Program-made: the position numbers and the translations under genes
From: Stichopus chloronotus
Lineage: Eukaryota > Echinodermata > Holothuroidea > Aspidochirotida > Stichopodidae
Assembly: GCA_021234535.1 (NCBI GenBank)
Contig: CM037838.1
Span: 21,769,009 to 21,833,008, forward strand
Reading direction: 5' to 3'
DNA: 64,000 bases
Notes under the pieces: generated by a model
Seen by the model: the letters and a program-made list of their open reading frames with translations, nothing else
Database searches by the model: none
Told to the model about the DNA's origin: nothing
Shown: one piece after another, positions 55,595 through 64,000 of the stretch
Layout: each line of letters begins with the position of its first letter
Position numbering within the stretch: the stretch's first letter is position 1

Positions 55595-57534
55595 TTTTTT
55601 TTTTGAGGTTGTTTCCTCTGTTTATTGGTTCTCAACCAAATTTACATAATTATACAATACAAATCAAGTAAGTAAGAAAAAGGAGTAAGTTAAAGTTTAA
55701 TTACAATATCACTATTTACAATCTTAACGAAAGAATTACCTTTTATCCATGTATCAAGAAATTTAGGCAAAGAAAGTAGATTAAAATTTACCTGTACCCG
55801 AAACCTTATTTCTTTAATAATGGCTTGTTGTATCTGCTGACCTGTTTTATCTTGACCTTCAAACACATGAACGCATCTGGTCTTCCACACAATGAATTTG
55901 CATATGCCAAATACTAACCAAATTCTATTTAAGACTACGTTGCAGACTGTGTCCGTAGTAGAGCCGTAAAGAAAAAAGTCTGATTTTAAATCGGTTTTGT
56001 TGTTTAACAAACGACTGAATATACCTTTTGCCCAAGAGATGACAGGCTTAATGTTGGGACATTCCCAAAATTAATGATTGATGGTTTCGACCACCTTACA
56101 GTTTTCCCTAGGACAAATACCTTCCCCCATCCCCCAGCGAGCAATCTTATCACCTGTGTATAAAATGCGGTGGGATAGCCTCCACTGAAAATCTTGTAGT
56201 TTGTTGTCGAGGAGTTTGTTAAAAACAAAACTCCACATGTTTTCCCAAGGAAAGGAAGGGTGCTTACTGACTACCGGGGGGGGGGGTGACTTTGTCGCCC
56301 TTGTTGAAGACTTTAACGATAGTTTTAGTGTTCGTACAACTTTTCAAAAACTGAGAATCGAGAAAGTGAAGTCTATAGATAAGGTTACAGGCATGAGTTA
56401 AATTACTAGAACAAACAGCAGAATTAGGCTTGGCGTTGGACCAGATAACTGGAAAAAGACGGCGAAGTTTTGATGCCATTAAGAACCTAGCAAGCGAAAG
56501 ATACAAAGGGGGATCGGTGTCGAGGATAGCAAATAGAGGTTTTACAAAGAGAGCATCCATCTTTGTCTTAAAGTCGTCTAATCCCAGTCCGCCGTTGGCC
56601 TTGACGGATGTAACAACGTTTCTAGGGAGTAGATCTGGTTTATTGTTTTCCCAAAAGAAAGAGAAAACCGCCTTGTTAATAGCCCGGAAAACTCTGTCGG
56701 GAACAGGGAAAACCGGGGCCACGAAGTAAAACATAGGATAAATTGTACTGTTGATGATGGAAACTTTACCAAGTAAAGAAAGGTACCTATTTTTCCAACA
56801 ATTAAGTAACTTAGTGATCTTATCGATCTTTGAATCCCAGTTTGAGACGATGGCGTCTTCCGTCCCGAAAATAATACCTGTAACTTTGATAGAAGATCTG
56901 CTCCAGACCATGTTAGAGGGCAGACAACGGAAGGCTTTTCCCATAATGAAGCCACGTGATTTGTTTAAATTGACATTGGCACCGGTGGCATGCTGAAACA
57001 GGTCAAATATCCGTAGAAAATGGTGGATATCATTATCACTTGTGGCCACACAAGTGGCGTCATCTGCGTATACTGCAGCAGTTTAACAGATTTACCGTTA
57101 CTTCTTGGGATACGAAAACCCCGAATGTTTTCATTGAACTCGACATAGCTAGCAATCGGCTCAGTATACAAAACATACAGGAGAGGCGATAAAGGGCAAC
57201 CTTGCCTTACGCCACGAGAAATGTGGACTATTTCGGACAAAAAGCCGTTGATTAAAATACGACTATTAATGTTGAAGTATAAAATATTGATCCATTTAAC
57301 AAAACTTTCACCAAAGTTTAACTTAGCGAGAACTTTATGAAAGAACTTCCAATTCACTTTGTCGAAGGCCTTGTGTTGGTCAATTGAAACCAATGCACAA
57401 GAGTTCGATTTTAACTTGGAAAAGCTGATAATATCTCTAATCAGATACAGATTATTGTGAATAGATCTACCAGGAACGGAGCAACTTTGAAAATCATTAA
57501 TTAAAGAGGGAAGGATTTTAGCAAGCTTGACTTG
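55595..57534 (-). mobile_element. L1/Tx1-like LINE, 1.9-kb 5'-truncated copy 3b
   Basis: The longest copy of the element in the array, running from its poly(A) (55595-55604) to a 5' truncation inside the reverse transcriptase. The far side shows two versions of the target motif (tatatggaa, ccatatggaa; 57535-57556), immediately followed by another insertion. Confidence 0.85.
55690..57534 (-). pseudogene. LINE ORF2 reverse transcriptase, 5'-truncated and frameshifted
   Basis: Domains in order: template-binding motif (QSCSVPGRSIHNN), catalytic motif A (LVSIDQHKAFDKVNW), motif B (RGVRQGCPLSPLL), motif C YADD at 57059-57070, thumb region (WKNRYLSLLGKVSIINSTIY, FFWENNKP, GGLGLDDF) and the Cys/His knuckle at the C-terminus. 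The GGLGLDDF-type thumb and the knuckle place it near the L1/Tx1 lineage. The endonuclease and N-terminal RT are missing. A frameshift separates motif B from YADD, another occurs near 56265, and an in-frame stop falls beside the knuckle (56070). Inactive copy. Confidence 0.85.
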
Positions 57535-57556
57535 TATATGGAATATCCATATGGAA

Positions 57557-58094
57557 TTTTTTTTTTTTTTTTTTTGAGGTTGTTTCCTCTGTTTATTGGT
57601 TCTCAACCAAATTTACATAATTATACAATACAAATCAAGTAAGTAAAGAAAGGAGTAAGTTAAAGTTCAATTACAATATCACTATTTACAATCTTAACGA
57701 AAGAATTACCTTTTATCCATGTATCAAGAAATTTAGGCAAAGAAAGTCGATTAAAATCTACCTGTACCCGAAACCTTATTTCTTTAATAATGGCTTGTTG
57801 TATCTGCTGTCCTGTTTTAGCTTGACCTTCAAACACATGAATACATCTGGTCTTCCACACAATGAATTTACATATGACAAATACTAACCAAATTCTATTT
57901 AAGACTACTTTGCAGACTGTGTCCGTAGTACTAGTAGAGCCGTAAAGAAAAAAGTCTGATTTTAAATCGGTTTTGTTGTTTACCAAACGACTGTATATAC
58001 CTTTTGCCCAAGAGATGACAGGCTTAATGTTGGGACATTCCCAAAATAAATGATTGATGGTTTCGACCACCTTACAGTATTCCCTAGGCAAAAT
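57557..58094 (-). mobile_element. LINE 3' fragment, copy 4
   Basis: Long poly(A) (57557-57575), inserted in the target copy left at the 5' end of copy 3b. The Cys/His knuckle frame is mostly open. At its 5' end it joins directly to acatagggaagacag, so part of the usual target flank is deleted. Confidence 0.75.
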
Positions 58095-58158
58095 ACATAG
58101 GGAAGACAGAATACAAAGAATAGTACTATTCCTACAGAGAAGAAAACTGAAGAAGTAA

Positions 58159-58278
58159 AAGCCTACGACACCCAGTATTTCCAGGCGGTCACCCATCCAA
58201 GTACTGACTGGGCTCGACGTTGCTTGACTTCGGTGATCGGACGAGAACCGGTATGTTCAACGTGATATGGTCGTAGGC
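58159..58278 (-). rRNA. 5S rRNA gene 6
   Basis: One substitution in the 3' part (cagtatttcc on the + strand); C at nucleotide 24. The terminator is shorter (TTTT then A). Confidence 0.92.
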
Positions 58279-58442
58279 ATTCACTTGAGAAAAAATGAGC
58301 TACTTATTGTGTTCACCGTGACCTCAATTATTGTGGGATTAAAACATTAAATTAATCTTTTGATATTGTGTTATACGTTTGGTACGTGTTAAAACGAGTA
58401 ACATTTAGGAGTAAAATGATTATGTCTGCTACCGGTGTGGTT

Positions 58443-58522
58443 GCTTTGTGTAAGCCAATGGCAGTATGTAGCAAATGCACAGGCGTAGTATATACAAGGC
58501 AGTGCATTGTCCTATTTTTAGC
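58443..58522 (+). ncRNA. U4 snRNA-like segment, 5S unit 6
   Basis: Type A form with one change (ggcgtagtat). Confidence 0.28.
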
Positions 58523-59669
58523 CGGCATCCTCGTAATCTTTCATCCTTCCAGCTTTCATCCTCCAGAGTATCGATCTATAGTAATGAACTCATTTCCAAA
58601 ATACTTGAGGTGGGGGGGGGGGGGGGGGTGAAGGTATCATCACCCTTTCATTGTTTGCCAAATGCTTCAAGAAGGTGAAATTTAAGAGGATGCATAATTC
58701 ATTATAATTCTTTTATACACTCCGTCCATCTAACGATATTACATAGGTTGATTTTTTAAAAGTTTAGTATTGATTACAAAATTGCAAACACAAGATTCCT
58801 ATTTCGAAGATGGGTACATGCAGCTTAGAACAACTCAGGAAGTACCGTTTCCGGCCATCGAGGCAAGGGGGGGGGGGGGTGGACTTGTAAGGAAACTACT
58901 TTTCAGTCCTGCCGGTACTTAGCCCACCCCCACAATGTTTCTTCGTTTCACCGTTCCCTCTCTGGTGGTGCTTGTGTGTGTACTATGGTTGGCAAAACAG
59001 CTTATTTCTAGATTTTTGAATGTACTAAACTTTCATATGTTAACATATGATGTGGCCTATAGCATACAATTGTCCATGCTGATTTTTTTTTAAATGGCTC
59101 TTTATTTCTTGGTAAAAAAAACGCCACAAAAATTAACATGGAAACGATATGTTTTTGTCTAGGGGATAGGGTGGGATGCACAGTCCGAAATTTACGCCGC
59201 CCCTCCCCACATTCATATTGTTTTCTTATAGTCATATGAATCATGCATATATTATAACACACTGAAAAGAATGTCTGCTTACTTCTAGGCCTACGATAGT
59301 TTAAGAGTTGCTACAGTTAAGGAATTAACAACAACCCCAATCTTTTTTTTCCTTTTTTTTTTATACAAATTTAAACACTATATATGAATTTCAATTTTAA
59401 AGGAAGCGTTTTGATTAACTTGCCGGTGTCAATGACATGATAAATTCTGGCCCAGACAAGTGTAAATCATTCTCGCAAGCTTGATCGCTGAGGGTAATCT
59501 TTCTTCATAGCATTACATCTCGAGTTTTGAACGAAATATGGTGTAATGATTGAGATGTCTGTAATGTTCCTTCACTAGACTATCCCAATTCCACCGTGAA
59601 GAAGTATTCCATATGGAATATTTCCTTACGGGGACATAGGGAAGACAGTAGAATACAAACAAAAGTACT

Positions 59670-60009
59670 GTTTTTTTTTTTGTGAAGGAAAAACTTTATT
59701 TCCGTCCTCATGTTCAATACAAAAGTGTACATTTACTTAACTAAGAGTGTAAAATAAATATAGTATTTACAAGTATTTACAGTTGTCTTTTTTTTTAATT
59801 TAACATAACATTATCTTTCCATCGTTGGAATTTTCTGCTGCTTACGTTACAAAATCTTTTTAAGTGGAAGGAAGCACTCTTTGTATTACCTATTTGCATG
59901 TATGAACATACAAGACATGAAAAAGATACAAGAACTTACAAACACTAATGACAGTAACTTTCATTTAGCTTACTCTACGGTAAGGGGAAATTCTTTGTCC
60001 TACCCTTTC
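59670..60009 (-). mobile_element. poly(A)-tailed element X, copy 3
   Basis: Longest copy (340 bp), extending about 75 bp further 5' than copies 1 and 2. It is flanked by a perfect 31-bp direct repeat (59639-59669 and 60010-60040). The insertion point is only about 31 bp from the 3' end of 5S gene 7. Confidence 0.75.
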
Positions 60010-60071
60010 GGGAAGACAGTAGAATACAAACAAAAGTACTTTTCCTACAGAGAAGAAAAATGAAAAAGAAA

Positions 60072-60191
60072 AAGCCTACGACACCCAGTATTCCCAGGCG
60101 GTCACCCATCCAAGTACTGACTGGGCTCGACGTTGCTTGACTTCGGTGATCGGACGAGAACCGGTATGTTCAACGTGATATGGTCGTAGGC
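60072..60191 (-). rRNA. 5S rRNA gene 7
   Basis: Consensus, same as gene 5 (C at nucleotide 24), terminator TTTTT. Confidence 0.95.
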
Positions 60192-60365
60192 ATTCAATTT
60201 GGGAAAAAATTAGTTACTTATAGTGTTCACCTGTTGAATTAAGTCCCAATTATTGTGGGACTAAAGCATAAAACTAATATTTTGTTATTGTGTTATAAGT
60301 TTGGTACGTGCTTAAACGAGTAACATTAAACAGTTCTAATGATTAGGTCTGCTACCACTTTAGTT

Positions 60366-60445
60366 GCTTTGTGTCAGCCGATGGCAGTATGTAGCAATGC
60401 ACAGGCGCAGTATATCTACAACGCAATGCATAGGCCTATTTTTAG
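60366..60445 (+). ncRNA. U4 snRNA-like segment, 5S unit 7
   Basis: Type B form, same as at 43911 and 49396. Confidence 0.3.
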
Positions 60446-61121
60446 CATCTCTGGTGGCTGCTATATATTTCAGGTGAAAGAAACAATAGTTGGTGTTACG
60501 GTCTATACGATTCAGATAGGATCTTTGAACTGGATGTAGCCTAAGAAAGAAAACACATTCAAAATACAAAAATTTAAATGGTGCACATAAGGTGTAATCT
60601 GTTCCGAAGAAAATAGAATTGTCTGTCTGATAAAGAGAAAAAGACATATGATGGTGTAATTAACGTTCAATCACAGCCTATAGGCTAAGGACAATTTGGC
60701 GTTACAGGTTCGTCCCAGTATGGGTCCGGACTACCAAACCGCGGCGGTGGTAACAGTGATATAGTGAGAGGGGCCTATGTATGACTTGGGCTTGGTGAGG
60801 AAGTTACTGAATAGCCTACCCTGAGAAGCAATTTGGTGCAACAAAGTAGTCACATATTCCATCGGTCCTGCCGCTGCCTCATATGCGGAGAAGAAAAACA
60901 GTTCACACAAGCAATTATCTCCCGCGGGCTTTATTAGATCACCGGACTGGGGGCGCCTCTTTTCCACTTGACTGTGGGCGTGGTTTCTGTATACCAGCAT
61001 GATGACATTCATGAATGGCGTTGATCGCTAAACATGCTACTCCATAAAGTAATAAAATATCTTGATAGTGTGAATAACTAGAGAAATAAGATCACCAGCA
61101 AAAATTAGCAGTGTTGTGAGG

Positions 61122-61309
61122 CTCGAGTCACTGACTCGAGTAGGACTCGAGTCACAATGTTTGAAGACTTGACTTGACTCGAGTCACTTGCGTCAAAAGA
61201 CTCGAGTCAGACGTTTGAGAAAGTGGAAAAGACTCGACTCGACTCAGTATGTAGAAGGGACTCGACTCGAATCGAGTTACTTTGCTGGATGACTCTACTT
61301 GACTCAAGT
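61122..61309. repeat. GACTCGAGTC palindromic repeat cluster, second copy
   Basis: Counterpart of 51391-51580 with a slightly different number of units (one actcgactcg unit fewer). Confidence 0.75.
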
Positions 61310-62185
61310 TTTTTCACAATGACTAGAGTAAAGCTGTCAGCAAACAATATGATGTCAAATACTGTTTTGGTGTACATTTCAAGAAATGCTTTGCCAGTTG
61401 ATTACTTGGAAACGGCAATAGAAACAGCTGACCCGTTGTAATCAGACTTTGTCTAGATTCTCTGTCGATTGTATTTCGTTCACCTACTGCTTCAATGAGG
61501 GTGTATGCCGTAGATTATGTATTACATTTAAAGTAGTTATACAGTTGTGTTTCAATGCAAATTGCGCGTAGAATGTTCATATCTGATGTGTACTTTCTCT
61601 TTTTTGTGTAATATCGTGAGTATTGTGGGTATTGTGTGATAAATTTTCGTGTTACTGATAACTGGGGGAAGAACAGAATTTCGAATGGTAGTGATTACAG
61701 GAAGTATTCCAGTGTTCCCGTTTACTGAAGAATGTCATTTTGTTCAGTCAGTGCCACGATTGATAGTTTGTAAATAGTGGCGCTATTCTTGAACAGCTGG
61801 AGTAAAAAAAAACATCAATAAAAACATTATGTCTGACTTCCTTGAACAGCTACAAAATTTTATGTCATATCATATCATATTGCTGTAGTCATTTTCTGGG
61901 TGTATACACTATATTACACTATATTATTCTGGGTTTGTAAACTAGTATATTACACTATATATTCTGGGTGTATACACTATATTACACTATATCAACCTCG
62001 TGCCTATTGGAAAAAGGTTAATATAGTGTAAGCATAACTATGGTGTAAGTGAAAGAGAATGTAAAGAAATTGATTGAAGTGTACACATGTGTTACTTTTC
62101 TGGACCTTCACCCGACCTATACCGACCACCCAGACTGATAGTCAATCCCCTCTCACACCACCGTCAATTCGAGTCACATCATCAT

Positions 62186-62252
62186 CCACCCACCCTTCAC
62201 CCACCTTCACGGTCACCCACCTCCACCCCCACCCACCGTCACCCAACCATCA
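62186..62252. repeat. CACCC minisatellite, second copy
   Basis: Counterpart of 52459-52528 with unit variants (ggtcaccc, ccaccccc); a related tract lies at 62571-62640. Confidence 0.68.
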
Positions 62253-62259
62253 CCCGGCA

Positions 62260-62567
62260 CACATTGCACGGCATACACAGGGACAGAGTGTATATTGATT
62301 ACACATTCATGTGGTCCTTGTTGCAGCTCAAGGGGACATGTGGCACTTCTGTTCGGATTGTGTTTGCACAAGGAGGAGTTTTAGACAGTCTGTCTGTGGA
62401 AGGTGTAGTTGTAAGTGGTTGTGAGAATTGGAACTGTCTGGGGGACGGGTATCTGCCTTAAAAGAAAATCTTTGTATTTTGGCCGCCTTTAAAAGTCTTT
62501 TTGAATATAAGTGGTTATACGTTGAAAATTGACCTGCAGGGAATTTTATTGAAATTTTATTTTATGA
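62260..62567. repeat. 300-bp direct repeat, left copy, second segment C
   Basis: Counterpart of 52533-52840; its partner is at 63530-63860. Confidence 0.65.
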
Positions 62568-63529
62568 CCCACCTTCACCCTCACCCCCATCCACCCCCTT
62601 CCCTTCACCCAACCATCACCCATCCTCATCCGCTCACCCTCTCCGCCAGTCGGGTCACTTCTAGCGTCTCCACTTCTGTGATGTTCCAATGATTTATCAA
62701 GTATCATACGGCCTAGCTAACACTTCGAGGCTTTGTAGGGTACCATAAAATCTGAGAAAGATTTCGGTGAGCCGAGGATTGGATGAGAGACTAGGGGAGC
62801 TGATTTAGGAGGGGCCACAGGGACACTGATTGATGATATTAAGATGGTTTTGGTCATGAAATTTAATAGAACGTAGACATTACCCAGATCACTCACTCTC
62901 ATTTAAAGCATTTTGTGGAATCGGTGTCCAATTTGAATTGGTAGCCATGATCTTGAAATTTCAAATGATCATGACAATTTTAATTGTTAGACATGTATCA
63001 TCATGTACTCCTAGTGTATTCTGAGTTAAATGATCATATGGGTACCTTAACCTAGAAGTATCAATCTCCTTTACATTTAAAGTCATAAAAAGCGGCCATT
63101 TTGAAAAATAATGGGAAATATGTTTGGCGCTTACCCTACGATTGATTGGTATCGTCTAAGGCTGTGCCAATTTTCATACTTTTCCCCCAATTTTGCCCAA
63201 TGGTGTTACCATATTGCAGCACTAAGCTGGAGGCAGAGTAGATAAGGAATATCCTAATGACTTAGCTCGCTGTACGATTAAAAAAAAAATGTGTATATTT
63301 TTTTCTTCGCTCCCCGAAACCTGGCGTAGGGCTTTTAGGGGAAAGTTTGAGGCCAGATGTCTCCCAAACTTTCAATTGCAAATCCCCCCCCCCCCCACAC
63401 CCGTGGTGTCAATGATCTTGTCTTGAGGACAGTCACTTTTCAGAGAAAGCTACACTTTGGGTAAGTAAAATCCTCAGTTGGTTTTGCCCTTTGATTGACA
63501 ACATATGTTAAAGGTGCAGTGTAGCTCAT

Positions 63530-63860
63530 ATTGCGCAATATACACAGGGACAGAGTGTATATTGATCACACATTCATGTGGTCCTTGTTGCAGCTCAAGG
63601 GGACATGTGGAACTTCTATTCGGATTGTGTTTGCACAAGGAGGAGTTTTAAACAGGCGGTGGAAGGGGTGGTTGTCGGTGGTTGTGAGATTTGGAACTGT
63701 CTGGGGGACGGGTATCTGCCTTGAAAAAAAAAAAAAAACTTCGTACTTTGGCTGTCTTTAAAAGTCTTCTTGAATTTAAGGGGTTATGTTGAAAACGGAC
63801 CTGTAGGAAATGGACCTGAAAATGGACGTGCCATTTTGTCGAACTTTATTTTGGTCTTTG
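63530..63860. repeat. 300-bp direct repeat, right copy, second segment C
   Basis: Counterpart of 53803-54130. Confidence 0.65.
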
Positions 63861-64000
63861 AATTTAAGGTCAATACAGCTGTCGTCCCTACTTTATTCTT
63901 GCAATTCTCCTAAGCAATTTGTTTTCATGACGTTGCTGGGTTTCAATACTGCGTCAGAAAAATTAGGCAATTCAACTATAGTATGATGAAAAAAAAAAAA

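Larger units (their letters stand above)
58279..60071. repeat. 5S spacer, type A, with insertion
   Basis: Close to 40457-41871, including the empty LINE target (59610-59635), but with element X copy 3 inserted nearer the 5S gene. Confidence 0.78.
60192..64000. repeat. 5S spacer, type B, runs off the window
   Basis: Matches 49223-50092, then jumps to segment C (61075 onward matching 51344 onward), so 1.25 kb is deleted relative to the long form. It ends at the window edge where the long form continues with the shared end block. Confidence 0.75.

Overview
The window looks like nuclear DNA of a marine invertebrate deuterostome, most probably an echinoderm. Genes are split by GT-AG introns, the intergenic DNA is AT-rich with many microsatellites and poly-G tracts, an Abl-type kinase is present, and the 5S rRNA sequence resembles echinoderm 5S. 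The species is not identifiable from the sequence alone.

Region 1 (1-8.9 kb, + strand) holds the 3' part of an Abl-family non-receptor tyrosine kinase gene: five exons from the N-lobe alpha-C helix through the kinase domain to a basic, proline-rich tail and a C-terminal F-actin-binding domain. The SH3, SH2 and first N-lobe exons lie upstream of the window. The last exon carries a one-base frame change near 7170-7200.

Region 2 (8.9-38.6 kb) is gene-poor. On the - strand there is a one-exon coding region for a 150-residue secreted peptide precursor (17458-17910) with a signal peptide, dibasic sites and a C-terminal GLRF. There is also a four-exon gene that is easy to miss (28855-35818), whose exons are all phase 0 and multiples of three and encode a coiled-coil/basic protein I do not recognise. 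A CRE-bearing candidate first exon lies near 25.3-25.5 kb. The rest is microsatellite, degenerate repeats and unremarkable sequence.

Region 3 (38.7-64 kb) is a 5S rDNA array: seven 5S rRNA genes, all on the - strand, separated by two alternating spacer types (A about 1.5-1.9 kb, B about 3.6-9 kb). Head-to-head with every 5S gene, about 170-190 bp upstream on the + strand, is a conserved segment of about 80 bp that resembles parts of U4 snRNA (5' region and Sm-like site). Just downstream of the 5S genes (about 30-100 bp from the 3' ends) retroelements have inserted repeatedly in the same orientation as the 5S genes: an L1/Tx1-like LINE (seven fragments, one with a broken reverse transcriptase) and a second poly(A)-tailed sequence (three copies). 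Matching target duplications suggest several insertions were independent. The B spacers also carry a 2.9-kb segment, present twice, with CTCGAG palindromes, CACCC minisatellites and a pair of 300-bp direct repeats.

The most interesting signals are the targeted-looking retroelement hotspot downstream of the 5S genes, the U4-like element paired with each 5S gene, and the two - strand genes.
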